64,000 nucleotides of DNA from Echinometra lucunter (GCA_029962745.1 CM057161.1:12601253-12665252), one strand, 5' to 3'. Positions 51,412 to 62,526 are shown, counted from the first letter of the stretch. Notes: generated by a model not told the origin, from the sequence alone. Translations and numbers: made by a program.

Positions 51412-52240
51412 ATGCCTGACCAACACTCGTATGAAAATGTCTTGAAAGATGTAGACTTATCGAAAATCAATGATCTTTTATCTCCAGTTGAAAGTGAAGA
51501 TGAAGTTAGAGCTCCAAATCAAAGATACTTGCTCCCGAGTGAATTTAATGACTTTGTTTCCAAGGAGCAAGTTAGACATGATATTGGTAGTAAATTTTCA
51601 TGCCTACATATTAATTGTAGAAGTATAAAAGGAATTTCAATAATCTATATTCATTTTTGCATGGTACTGATTTGAATTTTTGTGCCATTGGACTAACTGA
51701 AACTTGGTTAAGAGATACTGACTTACCCCCAAACATTGATGGTTATACTTTTATGGGCATTTCTCGTCCTGAACGTAGAGGGGGTGGAGTTGGTGCCTTC
51801 ATTCGAGATGATATTATATTTTCTCATCGAGATGATCTATATTTTCACAGAGTTCATTGAATGTATATTTTTAGAAATTAAGCTGAAACCTAAGAATGTT
51901 ATATTTGGTGTTATATACAGACCGCCCAACTCACATTTGAATCTTTCATTGAATCACTGAATTTAATATTACTCTCTACGAGTAAGGAAAACAAACTCCT
52001 ATATTTTGCTGGTGATTTCAACATAAATTTGCTCAATGCAAAAACCTGTTCACAAGCCACTGAATTCTTGGATGTATTCTTGACTAAATCAATGTTTCCA
52101 TCTGTTCACCTTCCAACACGTATCACTGATCGCTCAGCCACTCTTATTGACAATGTGTTCACAAATGATACCTGTTGTTTATTATCTGGAGTTATTTTAG
52201 TAGACATTTCTGATCACTTTCCAATTTATTATTTTGTCTG
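51412..52240 (+). pseudogene. LINE endonuclease region, frameshifted
   Basis: APE-type endonuclease motifs appear in order in alternating frames: CLHINCRSI, IGLTETWL, RRGGGVGAFIRDDI, IFGVIYRPPN, FAGDFNINLL, DRSATLIDNVF and ISDHFPI. At least three single-base frame changes separate them (near 51640, 51860 and 51950). The motifs themselves are intact, so the breaks are recent or are sequencing errors at the contig end. Confidence 0.8.
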
Positions 52241-52502
52241 AGTAATAACACTTCTCATTCAAATGATAGTGTTTATACTAGACGTATTATAAACCTTGTC
52301 ACATCACAATTTTGCTCATGATTTAGCTGAGACTGTATGGCATGTTGATACAGATGATGCTGATTTAAATTATGATAATTTTCTATTCCAATTTCAAAGC
52401 TATATGATGTACATTTTCCTAGAATACAGAGCTATTTTAAAAAAAGGCAAGATAAACCGTGGTTCAATGAGCACTTGCGTAAACAGTGCAATAAGAAATA
52501 TC

Positions 52503-53002
52503 NNNNNNNNNNNNNNNNNNNNNNNNNNNNNNNNNNNNNNNNNNNNNNNNNNNNNNNNNNNNNNNNNNNNNNNNNNNNNNNNNNNNNNNNNNNNNNNNNN
52601 NNNNNNNNNNNNNNNNNNNNNNNNNNNNNNNNNNNNNNNNNNNNNNNNNNNNNNNNNNNNNNNNNNNNNNNNNNNNNNNNNNNNNNNNNNNNNNNNNNNN
52701 NNNNNNNNNNNNNNNNNNNNNNNNNNNNNNNNNNNNNNNNNNNNNNNNNNNNNNNNNNNNNNNNNNNNNNNNNNNNNNNNNNNNNNNNNNNNNNNNNNNN
52801 NNNNNNNNNNNNNNNNNNNNNNNNNNNNNNNNNNNNNNNNNNNNNNNNNNNNNNNNNNNNNNNNNNNNNNNNNNNNNNNNNNNNNNNNNNNNNNNNNNNN
52901 NNNNNNNNNNNNNNNNNNNNNNNNNNNNNNNNNNNNNNNNNNNNNNNNNNNNNNNNNNNNNNNNNNNNNNNNNNNNNNNNNNNNNNNNNNNNNNNNNNNN
53001 NN
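52503..53002. other. Assembly gap of 500 N
   Basis: The 15 bases before the gap (GCAATAAGAAATATC) are identical to the first 15 after it. A real gap length of zero, with overlapping contig ends, is therefore likely; merging the overlap keeps the LINE reading frame open. Confidence 0.95.
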
Positions 53003-53004
53003 GC

Positions 53005-54921
53005 AATAAGAAATATCTCCTGTATAAAAAGTACATAAAAAATCCTACAGTTTATAGAGAGCGAACTTATAAATGTTTTCGAAATAAAGTTAACAATGAG
53101 ATTAAACGTACTAAAGATGATTATTTCAAACAATTATTTTCTAAAGTCAAGTCGAACTTGATGAAAACTTGGTCAATTATTAATACAGCACTTGGTAAGA
53201 AAAAGAAACAAACAAAAATAGAAAGTATTAATATTGGTGACAGAGTAATTTATGATAACCAAGAAATATCTCAAGTATTCAATGAACATTTTAGAAATAT
53301 TGGTATGTCTTTGAAGAATAAATTTCTAAATGACAATTCAAATAGGAGTTATATGCAATATCTAAAATCAAATTCTGAAACAATATTTTTAAATCCAATA
53401 ACACCTGGTGAAATTATTGACATAGTTAAATCTCTTGATAAAGGTTCATGCCCTGGTTATGATGAAATTGATATCAAAGTAGTCAAGCATATTATTCACA
53501 TTATATGTTATCCATTGACTAAAATTTTTAATTGTGTTTTTGAAACTGGTAAATTTCCATCAAAGTTAAAAATTGCGCGAGTTGTTCCGATTTTTAAAAG
53601 TGGCTTTCAAAGTGAATTGAATAATTACAGACCAATATCAGTTTTGCCATTATTTTCCAAAATACTTGAAAAATGCATATATAATCGCTTATCAACTTTC
53701 TTAAATCAACATAACATAATTTCTGATTGCCAGTATGGTTTTCGACCTGGACACTCCACATCCCATGCAGCTATTGATTTAGTTTCTAAAGTTCGAGATG
53801 CCTTCAACTCAAATGAATTTTTGATTGGTTTATTTATAGACTTGAGCAAGGCTTTTGATACCTTAGATCATTTTATATTATTAGACAAACTACAAAATTA
53901 TGGCATTAGAGGTGTTCCCTTGCAGTTGTTATGTAGCTATTTATCAAACCGCAGTCAATACGTATTAGTTAATCATACTAGATCAGATCTTGGCAGCCTG
54001 GAATGTGGAGTGCTTCAGGGTTCTATCCTTGGCCCATTATTATTGTTGATTTATATAAATGACATGTGCAATGCCTCGTCTAAATTACAATTGATATTAT
54101 TTGCAGATGATACTAGCATGTTTATGTCAAATAACAATCTCAATTCTTTAATCGCTGGGTTCAACACTGAAATACAGAAAATGAATGAATGGTTAATCAC
54201 TAATAAGTTGGTCTTGAATATTAAAAAGACTCATTGCATGCTTTTTACAAATAAAACTATTGAAACAAGTAACTTATTGATATTTATTGACAAGGATAGG
54301 ATAGATTTTGTCAATTCAGTAAAATTTCTTGGAATCGAAATTGACTCGAAATTGTTGTGGCATAAACACATAGATATGATATGTAACAGAATTTCAAAAT
54401 GTATTGGTATATTGTATAAGTTGAATAATTTTCCTCAAAATATACTGCGGATGAATTATAATGCTATTATAACACCCCATCTTCACTATTGTAATATTGT
54501 CTGGGCAAATTCAACTAATTACTCTATGCTTCGACTATTTCGACTGCAAAAAAAAGCTGTAAGAATCATCTATCATGCCCATTATCTTGCCAATACCTCC
54601 ACTATTTTTGCTGTATTGCGTCTGTTAAAAGTATTCGATTTGAACAAATTTAATATCGTAATATTCATGTACCTATGTCACAATGATCGTGTTCCAATGG
54701 CGATTGCTAAGCAATTCCAACTCAATAACCAATTCCATTCTTATAGTACTCGAAGCTCTTCTGATTACCACTTACCTTTAAACAGAACTAATCTTGGTCT
54801 AACAAGTGTATTTTATAGGGGATCTAAGATCTGGAATGAATTACACCCAGCTATAAAGACAAGTCCATCTTTAAATTCACTTAAGCGTAACTATAAGTCA
54901 TATTTACTGAAGCAATATTAG
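53005..54921 (+). CDS. LINE reverse transcriptase
   Basis: Continuous frame of 638 codons after the gap (ATG at 53158 within it). RT motifs: ARVVPIFKSG, NYRPISVLPLFSKILEK, YGFRPGHST, LFIDLSKAFDTLDH (motif A), GVLQGSILGPLL (motif B), LFADDTSMF (catalytic FADD, 54100-54111) and FLGIEIDSKL (motif E). The C-terminus is the usual RGSKIWNELHPAIKTSPSL pattern. All catalytic Asp residues are present. It copies element RNA at the target site in relatives of this family. Without an intact endonuclease frame upstream this copy looks non-autonomous as assembled. Confidence 0.88.
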   Translation, partial: NKKYLLYKKYIKNPTVYRERTYKCFRNKVNNEIKRTKDDYFKQLFSKVKSNLMKTWSIINTALGKKKKQTKIESINIGDRVIYDNQEISQVFNEHFRNIGMSLKNKFLNDNSNRSYMQYLKSNSETIFLNPITPGEIIDIVKSLDKGSCPGYDEIDIKVVKHIIHIICYPLTKIFNCVFETGKFPSKLKIARVVPIFKSGFQSELNNYRPISVLPLFSKILEKCIYNRLSTFLNQHNIISDCQYGFRPGHSTSHAAIDLVSKVRDAFNSNEFLIGLFIDLSKAFDTLDHFILLDKLQNYGIRGVPLQLLCSYLSNRSQYVLVNHTRSDLGSLECGVLQGSILGPLLLLIYINDMCNASSKLQLILFADDTSMFMSNNNLNSLIAGFNTEIQKMNEWLITNKLVLNIKKTHCMLFTNKTIETSNLLIFIDKDRIDFVNSVKFLGIEIDSKLLWHKHIDMICNRISKCIGILYKLNNFPQNILRMNYNAIITPHLHYCNIVWANSTNYSMLRLFRLQKKAVRIIYHAHYLANTSTIFAVLRLLKVFDLNKFNIVIFMYLCHNDRVPMAIAKQFQLNNQFHSYSTRSSSDYHLPLNRTNLGLTSVFYRGSKIWNELHPAIKTSPSLNSLKRNYKSYLLKQY

Positions 54922-55217
54922 GCTCTTTGTCTGGCATTATACCTTGTCTGTGTTGGGCTTGTCCTGGTTGTTTAACTTTTTATTGTATTTGTTGTTGTTT
55001 TTTAATAACTTATTTTATGATATCCAGTTATTTTGCCCATCTACATCTATTTCTTTTATGCTATTGTATTTTTTTTTATATCTAGGTGGCAGCTGTTCAT
55101 AAAGCTCTTGCTTTTCTTGCTGTCTCCTCTATCTTATGTTTTTATACTATGTATATATGTATTTTTAAACTATTGATGGAAATAAATGAAATGAAATGAA
55201 ATGAAATGAAAAAAAAT
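54922..55217 (+). other. LINE 3'UTR and GAAAT tail
   Basis: T-rich 3'UTR ending GGAAATAAATGAAATG, then GAAAT pentamers and a short A run. Similar pentamer tails at about 7795 (GAATT) and 12585 probably mark other LINE 3' ends. Confidence 0.6.
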
Positions 55218-55809
55218 TTGCTCTCTCCTTTTTCATTTCAACCTACGCATAGTGGTTCGCGCGTTCAGCTGATCGATTGTTATTATACAACGTACACTTC
55301 GAAAGAATGGCACAGGTGAATCATGAATATTCATAAATTCTCTCGAATTGTCTACTCTGATTGGTGTATCGGATTCAAACGGGCGGTGTGGGTGGCTTTC
55401 TCGGTAAGCTACTTTGCATCTAATTATCTACCGATTCGGTGTAACAAAAAGGAGTAGAAAAAGGCGCCCGATGATGTTAGGGAGCTGTTTATTCCCTCGT
55501 CAAAAAAACTTTTATGTTAACAGAGGCGCCTGAAAAAGCAGAGGAACTTTTTGTCTTAATTGTCAGAAAATTTCAGTGTTAGCCCGGCCCCCTCACCGTC
55601 CGCCCATGCAGATGAGTAGATGACGTCATTTGGGGGAGGGTAAAGTACACAGGGCACCCAAGGAACTAATCGCCATGAATTAGTTCTCTGTTCTCATATT
55701 GTTCATGATACCTGCAGAGCTAGATCTGTGTTGTAGAAAAACCTTATGTGCATTTTCCTTTGCTACTTGGAAAGAATTACCGAAAGACCTCAACACAGTG
55801 TTAGAAGGG

Positions 55810-56823
55810 ATGGATTCTGCCACGGATTTCAGTGACTATGTTGGTTTGAATGTCGGTGGTAGGATCTATCAGACATCGCGTGCCACGCTAACACGCTATC
55901 CGAACACCTTCTTTTCCGCCATGTTGGACCATAGCATCCCGTCTGCAAAAGATGGCCAAGGAAATTACTTGATTGACCGAGATGGTAAGATATTCCGACA
56001 TGTCTTGAACTATTTGAGATGCGGGGAGCTGGTCGTACCAGCAAACTTCAGCGAGTTTGGTTTGCTGGAACGCGAGGCGGATTTTTTCCTTCTCCAAGAA
56101 CTTAAACTCTCGATTGGAAGACCTTTGTCGACAAGCGAAACAATAGGGCTGATGTTTGATAACGGGAATCTTTTTAACACAACCAGAAGGACACTGCTGA
56201 GGGAGGAGGATTCATTTTTCACTAAAATGTTGAATGGAGATTACACAGTTGCCAGAGATTCTCAAGGCAACTATGTCATGGATAGAGATGGGAGCCATTT
56301 TCACCGTGTCCTTCAGTACCTCAGAGACGGCGGTATCTTCAGTACCATTGAAAGCAATGAATTCGACCATCTCAAGAAAGAAGCCAAGTATTTCCAACTC
56401 AGAGAGTTTGCTGAGCACGTTGAAAGTGTAAAGTGGATGCAATCAAAGGCTAAGAGCAACCCACCACGGAGCCGTCCTGGTGCAAATGCCAGCTTGGTCT
56501 TGAATCGAACACATTCTGGTGACTTTAGAGGTAGCATGCATTTTAGCATGCATTTTTATTTCTGTGTCCATTCCCCAAGTGTCGCCTACGCTAGTTATGA
56601 GAGTCAAATCTTGCAAGAGAAGCATTCTATCGGCGAGGGTGCAAGTGCTGGATTCGTGGACTTGAAGAAAATAACTAGCGAGGAGCCTGCAACTCTACGA
56701 GATGTTCTCTATTATTTCAAGAGTAATGTGGGACAAAACGACACCCCTCGACGTCAGCTTAGCGCTAATTGTACCAAACTGGAATTTTATGGCTCCCCTG
56801 GACGCAAAAATCATCCATTTTGA
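55810..56823 (+). CDS. KCTD-like protein with two BTB/T1 domains, copy 2
   Basis: 337 aa, intronless, same two T1 domains as the 43105 gene. Over the first ~210 codons the copies differ at about a dozen bases, roughly half silent (changes include T/A, E/K, I/L, A/T, P/A). After AEHVESV the linker differs (about 105 bp here, about 84 bp in copy 1; both keep frame) and then similarity returns at YFCVHSPSVAYASYES. The linker has a direct repeat of AGCATGCATTTT (56533-56556). The stop codon (56821) lies inside the left arm of a perfect 30-bp hairpin, so the last codons (GRKNHPF) come from that insertion. The start was chosen as in copy 1. Confidence 0.8.
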   Translation: MDSATDFSDYVGLNVGGRIYQTSRATLTRYPNTFFSAMLDHSIPSAKDGQGNYLIDRDGKIFRHVLNYLRCGELVVPANFSEFGLLEREADFFLLQELKLSIGRPLSTSETIGLMFDNGNLFNTTRRTLLREEDSFFTKMLNGDYTVARDSQGNYVMDRDGSHFHRVLQYLRDGGIFSTIESNEFDHLKKEAKYFQLREFAEHVESVKWMQSKAKSNPPRSRPGANASLVLNRTHSGDFRGSMHFSMHFYFCVHSPSVAYASYESQILQEKHSIGEGASAGFVDLKKITSEEPATLRDVLYYFKSNVGQNDTPRRQLSANCTKLEFYGSPGRKNHPF

Positions 56824-56885
56824 ATCTTGGGTTGAAAAAATTCCCGGCGGAGGCATTTTTTCAACCCAAGATTCAAAATGGATGA
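56811..56885. repeat. Perfect 30-bp inverted repeat at the gene's 3' end
   Basis: The left arm 56811-56840 and right arm 56856-56885 pair 30 of 30 with a 15-base loop. The sequence is unrelated to the hairpin found after the gene in copy 1. Confidence 0.95.
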
Positions 56886-56998
56886 CAGCTCTGTTGAACA
56901 TTGAGAGAGCTATGCAATTATTATTCTCCCATTTTCATTTCTTTCAATCTTTATTATTTACAAGGGAGTTGCCAAAGTTGTTTGCAATCGTCGAATTT

Positions 56999-57001
<3 letters not shown>

Positions 57002-57043
<42 letters not shown>
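57002..57043. repeat. (TA)n microsatellite inside a larger inverted repeat
   Basis: About 21 TA units. GGGAGTTGCCAAAGTTGTTT (about 56962) and AACAGCTTTGGCAACTCTC (about 57065) are inverted around it. Copy 1 keeps the TA run and only the right arm. Confidence 0.85.
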
Positions 57044-57046
<3 letters not shown>

Positions 57047-57089
57047 GATCAGGTAACATATATAACAGCTTTGGCAACTCTCGTGGAAA

Positions 57090-60000
57090 TACACTTTTAT
57101 TTCTTTTATTTTATTTCTGTTGTTTTATTTCTATTTATTTGATGTCAATATATATATGGGGATATTCGGGCACCTTTGCTTTCTGAATATAGTAATAACA
57201 ATTGTAGAGAAGCCTCATCAGCATCGGGATGGGGGCAAATCTTAGGGAAGTTCTTTGGAAAGGGTCGCGATATGCGGGTAATTTTTTAGAAAAATAAAGG
57301 CAAATTCACAAGTTTTGGCTCTCGAAGGCTCCAGAATAAAAAGGCTTTATTTATTAACAACAGCAAAAAGTAAAGAAATTCTCATGGTCGTTACGACCCC
57401 TCGTCCCTTATATCACGGTTACACAGCTTGGATTAGATAGGCAGTGCAAAAACTAGAGTATAAAGAGTCGACGATTCAAGGGGGGAGGATAATGATCGGG
57501 GTATACGTACTCTAAAATGCGAATTCTAACCTACTAAATTTTTCTTTTTCGGTCTAAACTAAGTTTTGGTACTATAAATGGCAAACTCTCCTTATTCGGA
57601 GGAGGTTGATGGGGTGGTTGCGCCTTCAAAGACCCTTCTCCAATCACCCGCTTCATCTACTTCCTTAAGGGGCGGGGTGAAGTATGAGCCTCCTATTAAT
57701 ATCCGATGCATTCGATTCATAATTTTATGTACACTTATTTTTCTTTCTTATCTACACATTATATTATTTAACATAAAATCTAGATTAGTATCAATGTACA
57801 AATTACGAATTTATAAGATATGTATTATATTCTCAATTAAAATCCTGTGATGTCTCATTCGATGAATAATTACGTACATTTAGTAATTTTTCTTGTAGCA
57901 AGCACTGGCCCGTTCCCACGGGCTTTTGCCGCCACGTTTTCTCTGATTTACCTGTTCACTGTAGACAATGGCGGCGGAGAATAGTGCTTTGCCAATGCGG
58001 AAGTGGAGGACATTTCTCGTCCACCAAAGGTGCACCCCCCTCTTTAATTGTCTGAGTCCCACGTTCCTCCGCCTCTGCTTGTAAATATGAGCTGTACCGT
58101 TATAAGAAGTCTGTGGTTGTTACATTGTGTAAAATTAAAATTAATTCAGTACTGGAAAAAAATAGCATTTATTCATTGGTGCGGAGGAAACAATTATTTT
58201 TTAGATGTCTTCATATCCTTCCCATTGTTGGAAACCATAATACTACTTTATTTAAGAGATAGGATGTGATGAGAATATGAGTACAGTGAGTGAATATTTG
58301 ATCACGCAAAGCTAAATTTATACATGATATAATGTTTCAATACAAACAAAAGAATAAGTTTTTAAAAAGTTTTAATCCTATCTTAGCATCAAGAAAGCAA
58401 GCCATGAGTGTAAATAAAAACATGTTGTACATGCTTGAGAGCTGGTGGAGCTGGGGGCAGTAAATATAATTACATGTACATTGACCGTACTGATTGCTTC
58501 ATGCTTTACTTCGACGAAAAAGTAGGGTATTGAGTTTTGTAGATTAAGTTTAGATTAGAAGGTGACGGTTAGATTCTATGTTTGGTCCAGGTGTTTGCTT
58601 TAGCTTTCTAACTTTTGCTTTAGAGTTATAATATTGTCATAATTTGTGTATATCTTACATTTAGGGTAAAATGTGTGTGTTAAGACATGTCAACAGAATT
58701 CGCTAGTTATAGGACTAAGAAAGAAATGAAACAGTAGCAGTACATGTACATTGGGCCCTCTAGGACAGCAGTTTATATAACTGAAGAGGCTACCCTGAAT
58801 GATTATTAAAACTTATAATAACAAAAGAGAATGATTAAATTTAAAGCTATGAAATTAGTGTATATATATTTTGCACGATTATTATATAATTATTACAAAA
58901 TTTGCTTCGTTCTTTGTATATCTGTTCGTTGTTAGACGGGAAGTTTAAGCAACCACAATAGAAGGAAATCCAAACACAATCTCTGAAACTCTTTCACTTG
59001 GAAAAATTAATAAAAAGCCGTGATTACATGCATATGGGACGACCCATGTAGCCAATACTCAAGTACAGTCCTTGCACACTTTGTTTCATCTGTCTTCCAG
59101 AAATGAAAGTAATAAAATACGCAAATAATATTTGTAGCTACGATTAAAGAGAATACAGAGTGGGAGAGAGAGAGAGAGAAAGAGGGGTGGGACAGAAAGA
59201 GAGAGGGAACAGGTAAATAAACAAATGGCAGAAAGGTTAGAGAGAAAAAGAATGAAAAAGAGAGAAGCTATAATAAAGAGAGATAGGCAGAGAGGAGAGA
59301 GATGAGGGTGGGGCAAAGGAAGAAAGAGACAAGAGACAGAAAGGGTATAACAAACAAAGCAATAGGGAGAAAAAAAGAAAGAGGGGAGCTAACAGAAATA
59401 AACATGGGGGCAATGAGGGCTAATGAGAGAAAGGGCAGAAAGAATTCCAAATAGAGAAGGAGGTACACAGAGGAAGAGAGGAGCTAATTAGGGGGAGAGG
59501 ATCAGGCAAATGAAGAAAGAGACAGAAAGGGTGACACACAAAGAGAAAAGGAATGAGAAAAGCTAATAGAAATAGTCATAGGGGCAATGGGGGCTAATGA
59601 GGAAGGGGTCAGAAAGGATACCAAAATTTAAGAAAGAGGATGGGAGCAAACAAAGAGGCAGAAAGAGAAGAGAGGCGAGTTGGGCCACGGCAGGAATCTG
59701 TCTTTAAGAGTGAGGGGGGGGGCAAACCTGACAAAATAATTTCTGACAATAAAGAGGGTCTTCGGATTTTACGAATGCCTCCTTTTGCTCCCAAATTTAG
59801 CGGAAAATTTTGTGAAAAAGGAGGGGGGGGGAGGTCCTCGGCTTTCTCGGTCAACATCAAAATTATTGCTTTCTGTAACTTTATATGTGAAAAGATTGAA
59901 GAAATAGAAGAATCATTTCAGACGAGTAAGTTTTAAATTATGATACCTAAAATAATTCAGCAAACTACAATATCGGCTAGACTTAAGAGGAACAAAACGA

Positions 60001-60602
60001 AGAAAAACACATCAGTATTTTTGCAAATTCATCTATATTTTTTTTTAAAATCCATTTATTTCGTATACAAACTTTACAAAAAAGGACAAGTGATTTGGTG
60101 TTTATTTACAGAGAGTCTGGTATAACTAGATTTAGAGATATATATAGATAGAAATATAGTAATTGAAGTATACAAATATACATTGTAGTCTATCTACAGA
60201 AATAATAATTTGCGTGTAAATGTATATAGTAGGTCAATAACAGACTTTGCCTCTTATAAGATCTCCTCGCAACCTTTAAACAATAAGAGTTACAATAATG
60301 TTAACTAAATTATCAAACTTCAAATACAACAGACGGAATGTGTCTATTTAAATCATATTAGAATTAAATGTTAACTAAATTATCAAAATTTAAACACAAT
60401 ACATATCAATATATATAATATCACAAAAGAAAAAAATCCCTGTAATGCGTATAGAGGCACTTGACCAAAAGTCCTCAAAGCCGAATGCCAGTAAGACCGA
60501 AAATACTCTAGACCGAAAATTCCGGCCTCACGACTCTTCGGATAGCTATCAGGTGGCTGGCGAGAAATGTAAATACAGTGCTGTGGGCTGTAGATCTCTA
60601 TA
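57090..60602. other. Non-coding part of duplication copy 2
   Basis: Aligns with 44530-49814 without the copy-1 transposons. It contains the purine-rich tract at 59155-59700. Short frames (57578, 58048) are not conserved as coding between the copies. Confidence 0.5.
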
Positions 60603-60628
60603 GGTGTTTCACATTCACAAAGACATAT

Positions 60629-60802
60629 GGGGTGTTGCAAGAAGGTTGCAATCAATTGCAAATAACTGCTAATTTTGAAACAACCATTCTGATTGGCTCA
60701 GGGTCTGCCCTTTTAAAAAGACATGCATGCAACAATGATTTTGATTGGCCAGTGACAATCCGTTGCAACTTGCAATCGACTGCAACTTTCTTGCAACACC
60801 CC
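60629..60802. mobile_element. Hairpin MITE just after duplication copy 2
   Basis: GGGGTGTTGCAAGAAGGTTG at the left faces CAACTTTCTTGCAACACCCC at the right. The arms are 33 bp or more and nearly 90% matched. Two ATTGGC motifs are inside. It starts 27 bp after similarity to copy 1 ends. Confidence 0.85.
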
Positions 60803-61101
60803 TTAAGACGCTCTTCACTGAGCAGGCCATTCATGCCACTGTTTGCTTTCATCATCTGTCTCTCAAGGGATGCGCAAATCATGGCCACACAATTAATGTG
60901 CAGAATTTACATTTTTTGTTTTCTTCATCAATGAACTATAATTTTCCTTTTGGAGAATATTTTGAAACATACAATATCTACCAATCACAAAAATCAGGAT
61001 ATCCTTGATTTACAATCCTGATTTCAAGACACTAATTCCATTTGACGTAGGCGAAATGAATTGTTTATAAAATATGGTCATGATGGTGGTTCTGGACTGA
61101 A

Positions 61102-61357
61102 GTACGCTCGACACAGGTCATATGCGCCGTGAATTTCGCAGCCAATGGACGCAAACTTTGCGACCAAGTCGCGAAGTTGCCATCACTGGACGTGAACTTT
61201 GCGTCCCAGTCGCGAAATTTGCGTTCCCGGGTTGCGAACTTTGCGTTCCCAGTCAAGAAAACTGGCAACCTAAGACGCGAATTTCGCAACTGGAACGCAA
61301 AGTTCGCGTCCAGTGGTCGCGATATTCACGGCGCACATGACCTGTCGTCGAGCGTAC
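61102..61357. mobile_element. TIR element with GTACGCTCGA ends and AACTTTGCG repeats
   Basis: GTACGCTCGACACAGGTCAT, then GCGCCGTGAAT, is inverted at the right as ATTCACGGCGCACATGACC, then TCGAGCGTAC. The centre has six or more AACTTTGCG / CGCAAAGTT / AATTTCGCA words in both orientations and AGCCAATGG. It is unusually CpG-rich for this window. Frames over it are not genes. Confidence 0.8.
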
Positions 61358-61443
61358 AACTTCAGGGCCACCATAATAAAAAGCACCGTCGAGTGACAAC
61401 AGTCACAGTCAAAATTGTTACAACATACTTGTTTTTAACTTAG

Positions 61444-61499
61444 AAAATGAACTTTTGTACAAAATCTAATCATGAAATATAAATCGTTCGAACTATAAT

Positions 61500-61530
<31 letters not shown>

Positions 61531-62035
61531 ATACACTTGATTTCATCAATTACGCAATATTGACAATTAGGAAAGGGCGCTATGTTCGTTATTTAAACTG
61601 TATAAAAAACTGTATCAGTGATCGAACAAAATAGGCGGCGCAAATGACAGTTGTCTGAAAGGGGTTCAGATCCACCTGATAAAAACTGGGTCTTGACAAT
61701 ATAAGAGCGTTGTTCAACTGTGTACTTTTAACAAAAATGAACTTTTGTACAAAATCTAATCATGAAATATAAATCGTTCGAACTATAATATACATGTATA
61801 TATAAAATGAAATATAAATATAAATGTACACTTGATTTCATGTAATTATACAATGATTGACAATCAGGAAAGGGCGCTATATTCGTTATTTAAATTGTAT
61901 TAAAAAAACTGTATCAGTGATAGAACAATAATAGGCGTGCACAAATGAAAAGTTTGTCTGCAAAAGGGGTTAGATCCAATTCTAATTAAAACTGAGTTCT
62001 TGATATAAGAGCGTTGTTCAACTGTGTGCTTTTGA
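61444..62035 (+). repeat. Two tandem copies of a ~290-bp unit
   Basis: ATGAACTTTTGTACAAAATC at 61447 recurs at 61737. The units align through GAAAGGGCGCTAT and AGAGCGTTGTTCAACTGTG. Part of the unit (GGGGTTAGATCC) recurs inverted at about 62150 as GGATCTAACCCCTTTTGCA, making a larger foldback. Confidence 0.8.
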
Positions 62036-62526
62036 ACAAAAGTATTGAGCTCAGTTTCAGAGCACTCATCAAAAAATGCACTTTCAAATTTCATTTTCCA
62101 TAATATAGACGCCCGTACAAAATCTGGCAAATGCTTTTTTCTCTGTAGTTACAAAAGTGGATCTAACCCCTTTTGCAAACAAACTCTTCAAATATAACAG
62201 TGCACAACGCACATTTTCACTTAATATATTTGTGGTAATGTTGCACATTAATTGTCTACAATCACTGTAATACCAGTGTATGTTACTACATGTATAACAT
62301 TTCTATAATTCGTAGAAAATAGGGTAAGGTTCGGAAATAAATAACATGGAAATAGACATGGAATTCTTTTTAATGTAAAGCGCTTGTTACTATTTCAGAT
62401 ACGTGAAGAAGATGAATCAATTTATGCTATATGATAACAAATTACGACCCCTTTGGAAATGTTGACTAGGAAAAAGCTGCTTCATTGTACAGGTTAGAAA
62501 AACGTATTTCAGGAAAAAGTGCACAA

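Larger units (their letters stand above)
51400..55217 (+). mobile_element. Non-LTR retrotransposon (CR1/Jockey-like), 5' end unclear
   Basis: An AP-type endonuclease and a reverse transcriptase are encoded in order, then a 300-bp 3' tail ending in AATAAATG and GAAAT pentamers plus A residues (55179-55217). No long terminal repeats are seen. It lies between the two duplication copies and includes a 500-N gap. Clade assignment is tentative. Confidence 0.85.
55441..60602 (+). repeat. Segmental duplication, copy 2
   Basis: Starts GTAACAAAAAGGAGTAGAAA and ends TGTAGATCTCTATAG; direct repeat of 42749-49814. It lacks the three transposons of copy 1. Sequences outside the two copies are not alike at the 5' side (55214-55440 against 42500-42748), so the unit has a sharp left edge. 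Confidence 0.92.

Noticed and set aside
42749..60602. Duplication as a pure haplotype-assembly artefact
   Set aside because: Left flanks of the two copies are unrelated and a whole LINE lies between them, which favours a real duplication; not fully excluded without read depth.
61129..61443. 104-codon frame rich in NFA.../KFASS words
   Set aside because: Falls inside the TIR element; the repeated words come from the AACTTTGCG repeats.
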